Part shown: piece after piece, positions 1-8,749 of the stretch | Layout of the letters: every line of letters begins with the position of its first letter | Numbering within the stretch: position 1 is the first letter of the stretch | From: Clostridiales bacterium | Lineage (GTDB): Bacteria; Bacillota; Clostridia; Oscillospirales; Acutalibacteraceae | Direction: 5' to 3' | NCBI GenBank assembly: GCA_019422525.1 | Contig: JAHZDE010000004.1 | Span: 43,548-107,547, forward strand | DNA: 64,000 bases | Program-made: the position numbers and the translations under genes | The notes under the pieces: generated by a model | Database searches by the model: none | Told to the model about the DNA's origin: nothing | The model's input: the letters and a program-made list of their open reading frames with translations, nothing else

Positions 1-409
1 CCACGTCCATATATTCGGCGGCGTACTGGGTGGCGCACAGGCCCAGGCCATTCAAACCCAGGGAATACTCATAGCTGCCGCCTTGGGCGTTGTTGTACTT
101 GCCGCCGGCGTACATTTCGCAGAACACCAGCTCCCAGTTATACCGCTGCTCCCGCTGGTTAAAGTCCACGGGGATACCACGGCCGAAGTCCTCCACCTCC
201 ACAGAGCGGTCCTCATAGCGGGTGACGATAATCCGATTGCCAAAACCTTCTCTGGCCTCGTCGATGGAGTTGGAGAGGATTTCAAATATGGAATGTTCAC
301 AGCCCTCGAGGCCGTCGGAACCGAAAATAACGGCAGGACGGCGGCGCACACGGTCAGCGCCTTTGAGGGCAGAAATACTGTCGTTGCCATAGGCAGGTTT
401 TTTTGCCAT
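1..409 (-). CDS. Type IIA DNA topoisomerase subunit B (GyrB/ParE-like), N-terminal fragment
   Basis: This is the first 136 codons of an ATP-dependent topoisomerase B subunit, which controls DNA supercoiling or decatenation together with an A subunit. The reading frame is open to the window edge, so the gene is cut and not truncated in nature. The start ATG lies 7 bases behind an AAGGAGG site. The GHKL ATPase fold is visible: an asparagine in the segment FEILSNSIDEA (the Mg/ATP-binding N with the catalytic-type E upstream), the VEDFGRGIPVD motif that binds adenine, and the glycine-rich GGKYNN and SLGLNGLG loops of the ATP lid. The sequence is of the divergent clostridial type in which GyrB and ParE are hard to separate without the C-terminus, so no symbol is given. 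The family and start are secure; the GyrB versus ParE choice is not. Confidence 0.88.
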   Translation of the reverse strand, partial: MAKKPAYGNDSISALKGADRVRRRPAVIFGSDGLEGCEHSIFEILSNSIDEAREGFGNRIIVTRYEDRSVEVEDFGRGIPVDFNQREQRYNWELVFCEMYAGGKYNNAQGGSYEYSLGLNGLGLCATQYAAEYMDV

Positions 410-515
410 AGACTGGCCTCCTTTTTACAATTGCCATAGGGAAGGTTTCCTATCCTATACCCAGCGCACGCGCAGCGCGAGCCCTGATAAATCCCTAATC
501 AAGCCCTACACACGA

Positions 516-549
516 AAAAGGAAAGGCTTTTCAAAAAGCCTTCCCTTTT
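516..549 (-). terminator. Rho-independent terminator after ftsH
   Basis: A 15-bp inverted repeat with one mismatch (arms 516-530 and 535-549) lies about 30 bases beyond the ftsH stop. Its distal arm ends in a T-run on the minus strand. It separates ftsH from the topoisomerase gene. Confidence 0.8.
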
Positions 550-580
550 CATGACATTTCATTCGTCAAACTGGCCTGTT

Positions 581-2506
581 TTACGGGGTTTCCGGTGCCG
601 GGGGATTCTCGTCTACCTTCCAGTAGTCGCCGTCGGTTCCGTCTTCGGTGGTTTCGGAGCTTTCCATCATTTTGGCAAACTCTTCACCGCTCATCTTCTC
701 GTTGCGGAACAGATATTGGGCCACCTTGTGCAGCTGGTCCATATGCTGGCGGAGAATGTCCTCGGTCTGCTGATAGGCATTATCAATCATGCGCTTGACT
801 TCCGCATCAATCTTGGAGGCAGTCTCCTCAGAATAGTTGCGGATATGGCCCATATCCCGGCCCAGGAAGGGCTCGGAGTTGTCGGAACCATACTTAATCG
901 GGCCAAGAGCATCGCTCATGCCGTATTTGGTGACCATGGCATGGGCTGTCTGAGTGGCCCGCTCAATATCGTTGGAGGCGCCGGTGGAAATATCATCCAG
1001 CACCAGCGCTTCAGCCACACGGCCGCCCAGCAGCACAATCAGGCTTTCCAGCATCTCATTGCGACTCTGATAGGAGCGGTCCTCGGTGGGCAGGTGCATG
1101 GTGTAGCCGCCGGCCATACCGCGGGGGATAATGGAAATCTGGTGTACCGGGTCCTGATGCTTGCAGTAATAAGTGGTCACTGCATGGCCGCCTTCGTGAT
1201 AAGCGGTCAGCTTCTTTTCCTTGTCGGACATGACACGGCTCTTCTTTTCGGTGCCCACCACTACCTTAATGGTAGCCTCTTCAATCTCCGTCATGGTAAT
1301 GGCGCGAAGGTTCCGGCGGGCAGCCAGCAAGGCCGCTTCGTTCAAAAGGTTCTCCAAATCGGCGCCGGTAAAGCCAGCGGTGGATTTGGCAATGGTGTCC
1401 AGCTTCACGTCGGGAGCAATGGGCTTGCCCTTGGCGTGGACTCTCAAAATAGCTTCACGGCCCTTGATGTCGGGATAGCCCACCATGACCTGGCGGTCAA
1501 AACGGCCGGGACGCATCAATGCCGGGTCCAGAATATCCGGGCGGTTGGTGGCGGCAATCATAATGACGCCTTCGTTGGCGCCGAAACCGTCCATTTCCAC
1601 CAACAACTGGTTCAAAGTCTGCTCGCGTTCATCGTGGCCGCCGCCCAAACCGGCGCCGCGCTGACGGCCCACCGCATCAATCTCATCGATAAAGATGATG
1701 CAGGGGGAATTCTTCTTGGCCTGTTCAAACAAATCGCGGACACGGGAAGCACCAACGCCTACGAACATCTCCACGAAGTCAGAGCCGGAAATGGAGAAGA
1801 AGGGCACACCTGCTTCACCGGCAACGGCTCTGGCCAGCAGGGTTTTACCGGTACCGGGAGGGCCCACCAGCAAAACGCCCTTGGGGATTCTTGCGCCCAG
1901 TTCGTTATACTTCTTGGGGTTCTTCAGGAATTCCACAATCTCCTGAAGCTCTTCCTTTTCCTCGTCAGCGCCGGCCACATCGGCAAAGGTGGTCTTGCGC
2001 TTCTCGTCGTTCATGTTCTTAATCTTGGCTTTGCCGAAGTTCATCTGTTTTCCGGCATCGCCCATGGTCGCGCTCATCCGGCGGTACATGAACCACCAGA
2101 AGAAGATGAGGCCGCCAAACAGCAAAATCGTCGGCAGCAGGCTGACAAACCAGCTGGTTTCCGCCGGGCGAATCACATCTTCCACCATGCGGGTCTCATG
2201 GCTGTCGTTATAGGTATCGATGTACTTCTGCACATCATTATAGAATTTGTTCACATTGGGAACCACATAGCTGATCACCTTGGGGTCATTTTTGCCCTCT
2301 TCGGTCACCTTCATCAGCATTTCGCCGGTACCCAAATCCAGCTTGTATTCGCTTACCTGCTCTTCGGCAAAATAGCTGACAATATCCGAATACTTATACG
2401 TGGTCTGTACCTGCCGGTTATTCAGCAGCATAAAGATGATGATAAACAGCAGGATCGGGATTCCCAGGTAAATCGCAATATTGCGAATAGCCTTCTTGTT
2501 ATCCAA
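581..2506 (-). CDS. ftsH: ATP-dependent zinc metalloprotease FtsH
   Basis: This is a membrane-anchored AAA+ protease that degrades misfolded membrane proteins and regulatory proteins; 641 residues is the usual family length. There are membrane segments at about 10-28 and 119-141, with the extracytoplasmic loop between them. The AAA module follows, with Walker A GPPGTGKT at 215-222, Walker B IIFIDEID at 270-277 and the second region of homology MRPGRFDR at 331-338. The zinc site HEGGH is at 437-441; most family members read HEAGH, but the two histidines and the glutamate are kept. The start is TTG, about 10 bases after AAGGAG. It is the last gene of the rnjA-to-ftsH run, 53 bases after hpt, and a terminator follows. 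The tilS-hpt-ftsH order is classic for Firmicutes. Confidence 0.97.
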   Translation of the reverse strand: MDNKKAIRNIAIYLGIPILLFIIIFMLLNNRQVQTTYKYSDIVSYFAEEQVSEYKLDLGTGEMLMKVTEEGKNDPKVISYVVPNVNKFYNDVQKYIDTYNDSHETRMVEDVIRPAETSWFVSLLPTILLFGGLIFFWWFMYRRMSATMGDAGKQMNFGKAKIKNMNDEKRKTTFADVAGADEEKEELQEIVEFLKNPKKYNELGARIPKGVLLVGPPGTGKTLLARAVAGEAGVPFFSISGSDFVEMFVGVGASRVRDLFEQAKKNSPCIIFIDEIDAVGRQRGAGLGGGHDEREQTLNQLLVEMDGFGANEGVIMIAATNRPDILDPALMRPGRFDRQVMVGYPDIKGREAILRVHAKGKPIAPDVKLDTIAKSTAGFTGADLENLLNEAALLAARRNLRAITMTEIEEATIKVVVGTEKKSRVMSDKEKKLTAYHEGGHAVTTYYCKHQDPVHQISIIPRGMAGGYTMHLPTEDRSYQSRNEMLESLIVLLGGRVAEALVLDDISTGASNDIERATQTAHAMVTKYGMSDALGPIKYGSDNSEPFLGRDMGHIRNYSEETASKIDAEVKRMIDNAYQQTEDILRQHMDQLHKVAQYLFRNEKMSGEEFAKMMESSETTEDGTDGDYWKVDENPPAPETP

Positions 2507-2559
2507 GTATCAATCACTCCTTCAGGGAACATCTCGAAAATTTCGGGTTGCCTGTATCG

Positions 2560-3123
2560 TTAACCGCCATAAACCTCCGGCTTTAAAATGCCTACAAAAG
2601 GAAGATTGCGGTATTTCTCGTCGTAATCCAGCCCATAGCCGACAATAAAGGCATCCGGGACCTGGGTGCCCACATAAGAAGCCTTCACCTCTGCCTTGCG
2701 TCGCTCGGGCTTGTCGAACAGGGTGCAGATTTGAATACTTCTGGGGCCTCTGGATTTGAGCATATCCAGTATGTAGCTTAACGTCATGCCGCTGTCCAGA
2801 ATATCCTCCACAATCAGAAGGTCATAGCCTTCCAGCGGGATGTCCAAATCCTTGATAATTTTTACCACGCCCGAGGTCTTGGTACCGGAGCCATAGCTGG
2901 AAACCGCCATAAAATCAATCCGGCAGGGAATGGTAATGGCCCGCATCAAATCCGCCATAAAGACCACCGAGCCTTTGAGAATACTCACCATCAAGAGCTT
3001 TTTGTCCCGGTAATCCTCGCTGATCTGCTTGCCAATTCTCTCCACCATACTGTGAAGCTCTTCCTCACTGAGCAGCACCTGCTGAATATCCGGCATCATG
3101 GAATTCTCCGTTGTCTGCGCCAT
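2560..3123 (-). CDS. hpt: Hypoxanthine phosphoribosyltransferase
   Basis: This purine-salvage enzyme transfers ribose phosphate from PRPP to hypoxanthine or guanine. The 187-residue product has the PRPP-binding loop VEDILDSGMT at 105-114, the SILKGS pyrophosphate loop at 47-52 and the base-specificity end VGYGLDYDEKYR near the C-terminus. The frame stays open upstream to 3300, but the ATG at 3123 gives the family's normal N-terminus and has a GGAAAGG site about 10 bases ahead; the extension has no homologous look and overlaps tilS. The tilS stop lies 49 bases upstream. TilS and Hpt are regularly adjacent, and in Bacillus the two proteins are reported to act together on ftsH expression; whether that holds here is inference. 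Confidence 0.95.
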   Translation of the reverse strand: MAQTTENSMMPDIQQVLLSEEELHSMVERIGKQISEDYRDKKLLMVSILKGSVVFMADLMRAITIPCRIDFMAVSSYGSGTKTSGVVKIIKDLDIPLEGYDLLIVEDILDSGMTLSYILDMLKSRGPRSIQICTLFDKPERRKAEVKASYVGTQVPDAFIVGYGLDYDEKYRNLPFVGILKPEVYGG

Positions 3124-3172
3124 GTCTGTCACGCCTTTCCCGAAAGCCTTTGGGCCTTCAAAATATAATTCT

Positions 3173-4570
3173 TTACACCTGTCCCGCTTCCCGGCCGTCA
3201 GCCTCCAAAAGCCACAACAGCAAAACCGTTTGGGTATTCTTCCCGGGCCGGCATCTTTCGCAAACGCCAAAGCCCTCCACCCACAGGATTTCGCCATCAA
3301 GCTCCAGCACTGCCAGACAGTCCCTTTTGACGGCGGGGACTCTTTCCTCGCTGAACAGCTTTTTCAATGTTTTGGAAACGCCCCGTCCGGCAGGCGAAAA
3401 CCGGTCGCCGCCCCGGCGGGTACGCACCGTCAGATTACCCCGACTATGGGATATTGTATCATAGTCCAGCAGAATAGGAAATAACAAATTATGAAATTTT
3501 ATTCGGTTTTTGATTTCAGAAACCGGGCAAACCTCCCGAAAAAGGGTTCTTCCGTCCCCTAAAATGGTTTTTTCATGCAAAACCGGCGTTTCCCAGGCGG
3601 CTTGGGGACTTGTTTTCCTACTGACACACAGCCGGTCACGCCACACTTCCAAAAAAAAGCCGCCGGGCAAATCCATTCTTCCACCGGCTTGCCTTACCAG
3701 CGCCGCCGCTTGCCGGATATGCACTGCTTCGGGACGCAAACAGCCCTCTTCTTCCAAACAGCGCCGCAGCGCCCGAATCAGAACCGCTTGGTCCGCCTTT
3801 TGCAGCACCGGCACCGACAGCCCTTTGTTTCCCGGCAGCCGGGCTTTTTCCACCAGTTCCCCGGCGGTTTTGTCCAGACAGGTTTCGTCCTCCCGAAGGG
3901 AACCGGCGGTACGCACCAGCGCCTCCTCCATATTGGGGTTCATTTCCCGCAAAAGGGGCAGCACCTGATGGCGCAGCCGGTTGCGGGTATAATCGAGGCA
4001 CCGGTTCGTGCTGTCCTCCCGCCACGGAATCCCGTTTTCCCGACAATAGCCCACGGTTTCTTCCCGGCTCAGGCACAGCACCGGGCGGATAATGTCCCCC
4101 CGCACCGGCCAAATCCCCGAAAGCCCTCTGGCCCCGGCGCCCTGAATCAAATGGAGCAAAACGGTCTCGGCCTGATCACTTTGGGTATGGGCAGTGGCAA
4201 TCAGCCCGCCGTTTTTTTGGGAAAGCTCCCGCAAAAAGCCATACCGCAGCCGCCTGCCACATTCCTCCAGCCCTTCCCCGGCCTTTTTTGCCTCTTTCGG
4301 CACATCGGCCCGAAGGACTTCCAGCGCAAGCCCCATATCCCGGCACCACTCCCAGACAAACTTTTCGTCCCCGTCGGCCTCTTCCCCACGGATTCCGTGG
4401 TTCACATGGGCGCACAGCAGCCTCTCCTCCCCCAGAATCCGAGAAAGAATATGGGTCATAGCCATGGAGTCGGCGCCCCCGGACAGGGCGCAAATCACTT
4501 GGCCCTGCCCGGACAGCATCCCTTCTTCCTCCATAAACGCCCGCACCCGGGCCACCGCATCATGACTCAT
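3173..4570 (-). CDS. tilS: tRNA(Ile)-lysidine synthase
   Basis: TilS ligates lysine to C34 of the CAU-anticodon tRNA so that it reads AUA codons; it is essential in most bacteria. The 465-residue protein starts with the N-type ATP pyrophosphatase P-loop SGGADS at 30-35. It continues through HVNHGIRGEEAD and TAHTQSDQAETVL, both typical of the catalytic domain, and ends with a TilS C-terminal domain (RTRRGGDRFSPAG, then WVEGFGVCERCR). The ATG at 4570 overlaps the end of dnaB by 11 bases and has AGGAG 10 bases ahead, which decides the start against a longer open frame reaching 4939 inside dnaB. Translational coupling with dnaB is likely. Confidence 0.95.
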   Translation of the reverse strand: MSHDAVARVRAFMEEEGMLSGQGQVICALSGGADSMAMTHILSRILGEERLLCAHVNHGIRGEEADGDEKFVWEWCRDMGLALEVLRADVPKEAKKAGEGLEECGRRLRYGFLRELSQKNGGLIATAHTQSDQAETVLLHLIQGAGARGLSGIWPVRGDIIRPVLCLSREETVGYCRENGIPWREDSTNRCLDYTRNRLRHQVLPLLREMNPNMEEALVRTAGSLREDETCLDKTAGELVEKARLPGNKGLSVPVLQKADQAVLIRALRRCLEEEGCLRPEAVHIRQAAALVRQAGGRMDLPGGFFLEVWRDRLCVSRKTSPQAAWETPVLHEKTILGDGRTLFREVCPVSEIKNRIKFHNLLFPILLDYDTISHSRGNLTVRTRRGGDRFSPAGRGVSKTLKKLFSEERVPAVKRDCLAVLELDGEILWVEGFGVCERCRPGKNTQTVLLLWLLEADGREAGQV

Positions 4571-5945
4571 GACGGAACATCTCCTGGGAAGTAAAGCGCA
4601 TAAACTCGCCCTGCCAGTGGAGGGGCACGGTTTTAATTTCGCCGTGACGGTTTTTGGCAACAATACATTCGCCGCTGTTGCGGTCGCTGTCCTCGCTGGG
4701 GCCGCTTTCGTTCTGGTAGTAATCCTCCCGGTACAAAAACAGCACAATGTCCGCGTCCTGCTCGATAGAACCGGAATCACGCAAATCCGAAAGCACCGGC
4801 CGGTGTTCGGTACGTTTTTCACTGCCGCGGGCCAGCTGGGAAAGAGCCAGCACAGGAATATTAAGCTCTTTGGCCATAATCTTGAGATTCCGGGTAATTT
4901 CCGAAATTTCCTGCACACGGCTTTCAATCCGTTTGGCACTGTTCATCAGCTGCAAATAGTCGATGATGACCAAATCCACATGTTTCAGCCTGCGGATTTT
5001 GGCCTTCATCTCCGGCACGGTGATATTGGAATTGTCGTCCAGATAGATGTCGGCTTTGGAAAGAATATCGCCGCCCTCCACCAGCCGGGACCACTCGCCC
5101 TCGTCCAGTTCGCCGGTGCGCAGCTTGGTGCCGCCCACCAGCGATTCGGTGGAAAGCAACCGGGCAGCCAGCTGTTCGCGGCCCATTTCCAGCGAGAAAA
5201 AGGCCACCCGCTTTTTACATGTGACCGCCGCATGACGGGCAATATTCAAAGCAAAGCTGGTTTTACCCATACCGGGACGGGCGGCCAGAATAATCAAATC
5301 GGAGCGGTTGAGGCCGGTAATGGTGTCGTCCAGCTCCCCAATACCGGTGGGGATGCCCCGATACAAATCCCTGTCGGGGGAATTGAGCTTGTCCAGCCGG
5401 TCGAAGGTTTCAATAATCACTTCGCCCAAGGGCTGGAGCCCCTGCATATTTTTGCCCCGACGGATATCAAATATGCGCTGCTCCGCCGAATCCAGCAAGG
5501 TAGAAGCGTCCACGCCGCCTTCCATGGCGTCCTCCAAAATCTGGCGGGCGGCCAAAATCAGCGTGCGCACGTCATATTTATCCCGCACAATTTTGGCGTA
5601 GGCCTCCACGCCGGAAATCGACGGCACAATTTGTGCCAGCTGCATCAGGTAGACTTTTCCGGTCGCCTCATCGAAGCTGCCGTTTTCCTTGAGGGTTTCC
5701 AAAACGGTGATAAAATCCACCGGTTTTCCCGCAGTAAACAATTCCAGCATGGCCTCATAAATCAGGCCGTTATTCACGCCGTAAAAGTATTCGGGCTTTG
5801 GCAAAAATTCCGTCACCCTGTCCATGCAGGAGGAATCCAGCAAAATAGCGCCCAGAACTGACTGCTCGGCTTCGGGGCTAAAGGGCATAGCGATGCCGGG
5901 AAGCGCCTGCGTCCGAAGGGAATTGGAATTTTTGCTGTCTGGCAT
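4560..5945 (-). CDS. dnaB: Replicative DNA helicase DnaB (DnaC in Bacillus naming)
   Basis: This is the hexameric helicase that unwinds the fork. The 461-residue protein has the N-terminal DnaB domain (about 20-125, beginning PFSPEAEQSVLGAIL), a linker, and the RecA-type motor domain with Walker A ARPGMGKTS at 222-230, Walker B VIIDYLQLM near 320 and the arginine-finger region SGSIEQDADIV. The start is the ATG at 5945, 8 bases after an AGGAGAGG site. An open extension to 6074 lacks any family sequence and is ignored. It follows rplI across a 274-base gap and overlaps tilS by 11 bases. Confidence 0.96.
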   Translation of the reverse strand: MPDSKNSNSLRTQALPGIAMPFSPEAEQSVLGAILLDSSCMDRVTEFLPKPEYFYGVNNGLIYEAMLELFTAGKPVDFITVLETLKENGSFDEATGKVYLMQLAQIVPSISGVEAYAKIVRDKYDVRTLILAARQILEDAMEGGVDASTLLDSAEQRIFDIRRGKNMQGLQPLGEVIIETFDRLDKLNSPDRDLYRGIPTGIGELDDTITGLNRSDLIILAARPGMGKTSFALNIARHAAVTCKKRVAFFSLEMGREQLAARLLSTESLVGGTKLRTGELDEGEWSRLVEGGDILSKADIYLDDNSNITVPEMKAKIRRLKHVDLVIIDYLQLMNSAKRIESRVQEISEITRNLKIMAKELNIPVLALSQLARGSEKRTEHRPVLSDLRDSGSIEQDADIVLFLYREDYYQNESGPSEDSDRNSGECIVAKNRHGEIKTVPLHWQGEFMRFTSQEMFRHES

Positions 5946-6219
5946 ACCTAACCTCTCCTTTCCCCCCGGGTATCCAAAAAAGGCGCGGGGGAATTTGTGA
6001 TAAAAGCGGGAAAAACCTGACAGCAGGAAACGGCTGTCAGGCTGACTGATAACATGGTAACATGGGGAGACCATTCGCCTCTGTCCGCATCGGCAAAGCC
6101 GGGAATTTCCACGCTATTACCCCGCGTACATCGATAAAAGGCCATTGTTTTTTGTAGTATTGGCCACCCAGTCAATAAAAGTCCCACTCTCTGAAATTTT
6201 CGCAAAATCGGGCGACAAA

Positions 6220-6663
6220 TTATTCTGCCACCATCACATACATTTTCGCTGTGATTCCCGCATACAGCTTAATCTCGCAGGAATAGGTGCCGAAAGCCTT
6301 AATATCCCCGTCCACGACGACTTTACGCTTGTCAATTTCAACGCCGAACTGTTCTTTCAAAGCTTCGGCAATTTCCTTCGCCGTCACCGAACCGAACAAC
6401 CGGCCGCCCTGACCAGCTTTTGCCGTCAGGCGCACAGTTTTGCCTTCCAGAACACCGGCTGCTTTTTTGGCTGCTTCGGTCTCTGTCTTAATCTTGTATG
6501 CCTTGGCCTCTTCGGCATTTTTCAGCTCGTTCATGGCCTGGGCGTTGGCTTCCTTGGCCAGCTTCTTCGGGAACAGGAAGTTTCTGGCATATCCGTCGGA
6601 AACATTCACCAGTTCTCCCTTTTTACCGCTTCCCTTTACGTCTGCAAGCAATACTACCTTCAT
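6220..6663 (-). CDS. rplI: 50S ribosomal protein L9
   Basis: The 147-residue protein binds 23S rRNA at the base of the L1 stalk. The N-terminal signature is clear (MKVVLLADVKGSGKKGELV, then NVSDGYARNFLFPKKLA), followed by the long alanine/lysine-rich connecting helix (about 40-75) and the C-terminal RNA-binding domain with GRLFGSVTAKEIAEAL. A CAGGAGG site lies 8 bases ahead of the ATG. It sits 54 bases after gdpP and before dnaB, the conserved Firmicutes order. Confidence 0.97.
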   Translation of the reverse strand: MKVVLLADVKGSGKKGELVNVSDGYARNFLFPKKLAKEANAQAMNELKNAEEAKAYKIKTETEAAKKAAGVLEGKTVRLTAKAGQGGRLFGSVTAKEIAEALKEQFGVEIDKRKVVVDGDIKAFGTYSCEIKLYAGITAKMYVMVAE

Positions 6664-6717
6664 ATGGCAATACCTCCTGTATCATACTCAATTTTTATCC
6701 CACTGGCACAACATCCC

Positions 6718-8703
6718 TTACGGCACGTCATGCTGTGTAGCAGAATCCAGCTGCTCATTGAGCACCGAAATCAGCCTTTGCCGGGCGTCGCGCAAATTGG
6801 AGTTTTCCAGCTGAGCACCGGCCATGGTCAAATGGCCGCCCCCGCCCAGCGCCTCCATGAGAATCTGCACGTTTACGTCCCCCAGGGAACGGGCCGAAAT
6901 ACTCACCGTATTCCCCGTTTGGAACAGCACAAAAGAGGCTGTAATCCCCTGAATGGACAAAAGCTCATCTGCCGCCTGTGCCGAAGCTACCCGAATGTCG
7001 GGAATATTCTCGGAAGAACAGGCAATGGCGCAGTTATTATTATAAATCTCCGCGCTGGAGACCAGCTGGGATTTTGCTTTATATGTATCAATGCTGTTGG
7101 AGAACAGCCGTTTGACCTCCACGGTATCCGCACCCCGCCGGCGCAGATAGGCCGACGCTTCAAAGGTGCGCACACCGGTTCGCAGCACAAAGCTCTTGGT
7201 GTCCAGCATAATACCGGCCATCAGCGCCTCGGCCTCTACCCGGCCCAAACAGTTGCTGCTGATATACTGCACCAGCTCCGCCACCATTTCGGAAGCCGAA
7301 CTGGCATAAGGTTCATGATAAAATACAATGGCGTGTTCAATATGCTTCACCATCATCCGGTGATGGTCAATCACTACCACCCGGGACACAGCCCGCAATA
7401 CATCGGGGCTTTCCACAAAGGTCGGGGAATGGGTATCCACCACAATCAGCAGTGTCCGGGCCGTTACCATAGGCAGCGCTTCCCAAGGGGAGATAAACAC
7501 TTTCCGGTCCTGCGCCACCTTTTCCACACTGGTGATAATCTGCTTTGCCAGCGACTGCTCCCGATCGATGACCACATAGGCTTCGTGGCCCAGCCCCTTC
7601 GTCACAGCGCTCCACATGCCTACCGCCGCGCCGACCGAGTCCAAATCACTGGACTTGTGGCCCATAATCAGCACCACATCGCTGGCGTTCACATGGTCGG
7701 ACAAGGTAGCGGCAATGACCCTTGTGCGGACCTTATCCCGTTTTTCAACGCCCTTGGAAAGCCCGCCGAAAAACTCATAGGCGTCGTCCTTCTGCTTCAC
7801 AGCCACCTGGTCGCCGCCGCGGCCCAGCGCCATGTCCAGCGCCTGCCTGGCCCAGTGCTCGCTCTCCTGCAAGTCCACCGCGCCCCGGCCTATGCCGATG
7901 GAAACCGTGGCCCTGCGGCCCTCCTGGGTTTTAATCTCCCGGACCTTATCCAGAATTTCAAACCGCTTTTCCTTGGCTGCGGCAATGTGGGACTCGTCGG
8001 TCATCATCAAGAACCGGCTTCCCGAAAGCTTTTTCAAAAAGCCTCCCATTTCCTGAGCCCAGCGGCTCAGTGCGCCTTCCACCTCCGAAGAAATCCGGGC
8101 ATCCTCCATGCCGGAAGAATCCCTTGCCAGCTCTTCCCGGTTATCAAAAGCAATAATTGCTACCACCGGCCGTTTTTCGTTGTACCGGCGGTTAATTTCC
8201 TTATAATACGTATCGTCGATAAAATACAGCACATAGCCCCGCACGGTACGGATGGCATGTACGGTATATTCCCTGTCCTGAATGGTCACAGCCGTCCCTT
8301 TGTCCACCGCCACCTGATGCAGCGTTTTGGGATAAATCAAGCGCAGCGCGTTTTCTCCCCGGATGTCCTTCCTTCCGCTGATGGCCTGGAGAAACACCTG
8401 ATTGGCCCACACCAAATCGCCTTCTTCGGCCACGGCAGCCACCGGGATCGAAAAGGAATTGAGCGCTTCATAATCCTGGGCGGTCAACACATTTTTGGCC
8501 GCGCGCACAGCACTGCCCACATGGGCCTTAAACTTCTTTTCCCCTACCAGCACTATGACAAACGCGGCAATGGCAATCACCAGTTCCACCACAAAGGCGG
8601 CCGGACTGTAAAGGAGGCTGACTACCGCCATACACAGCGTGGCAACCACCATAACATAATAGATGGGTGATGAAATCCAAATCCTGCGACGCTTCAATTC
8701 CAA
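6718..8703 (-). CDS. gdpP: Cyclic-di-AMP phosphodiesterase GdpP (YybT family)
   Basis: This membrane-bound enzyme hydrolyses c-di-AMP and so affects potassium balance and cell-wall homeostasis; 661 residues is a normal length. Two N-terminal membrane helices (about 14-33 and 37-54) precede a PAS-type sensor region (60-160) and a degenerate GGDEF domain (175-305, with GRGGDQ where active cyclases have GGDEF). The DHH/DHHA1 hydrolase follows: metal ligands in MGHKSSDLDS (H349, D353, D355), D423 in VVDTHSP, DHH at 446-448, and the GGGGHLTMAG motif near the C-terminus. The start is TTG; a TTG six bases further in sits at a better distance from the AAAGGAG site, so the protein may begin two residues later. 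It is 46 bases behind rnjA. Confidence 0.94.
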   Translation of the reverse strand: MELKRRRIWISSPIYYVMVVATLCMAVVSLLYSPAAFVVELVIAIAAFVIVLVGEKKFKAHVGSAVRAAKNVLTAQDYEALNSFSIPVAAVAEEGDLVWANQVFLQAISGRKDIRGENALRLIYPKTLHQVAVDKGTAVTIQDREYTVHAIRTVRGYVLYFIDDTYYKEINRRYNEKRPVVAIIAFDNREELARDSSGMEDARISSEVEGALSRWAQEMGGFLKKLSGSRFLMMTDESHIAAAKEKRFEILDKVREIKTQEGRRATVSIGIGRGAVDLQESEHWARQALDMALGRGGDQVAVKQKDDAYEFFGGLSKGVEKRDKVRTRVIAATLSDHVNASDVVLIMGHKSSDLDSVGAAVGMWSAVTKGLGHEAYVVIDREQSLAKQIITSVEKVAQDRKVFISPWEALPMVTARTLLIVVDTHSPTFVESPDVLRAVSRVVVIDHHRMMVKHIEHAIVFYHEPYASSASEMVAELVQYISSNCLGRVEAEALMAGIMLDTKSFVLRTGVRTFEASAYLRRRGADTVEVKRLFSNSIDTYKAKSQLVSSAEIYNNNCAIACSSENIPDIRVASAQAADELLSIQGITASFVLFQTGNTVSISARSLGDVNVQILMEALGGGGHLTMAGAQLENSNLRDARQRLISVLNEQLDSATQHDVP

Positions 8704-8749
8704 CGACTCCTTTGCAAAATCAATCGGAAACGGGACGACCTTTCCCCCA

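Noticed and set aside
551..2563. A 670-codon open frame on the plus strand
   Set aside because: It is the antisense shadow of ftsH in high-GC DNA; the composition is H/G/A-rich without domains and there is no ribosome site.
3124..3300. N-terminal extension of hpt
   Set aside because: The extension overlaps tilS, has no ribosome site and no similarity to the family; the ATG at 3123 has both.
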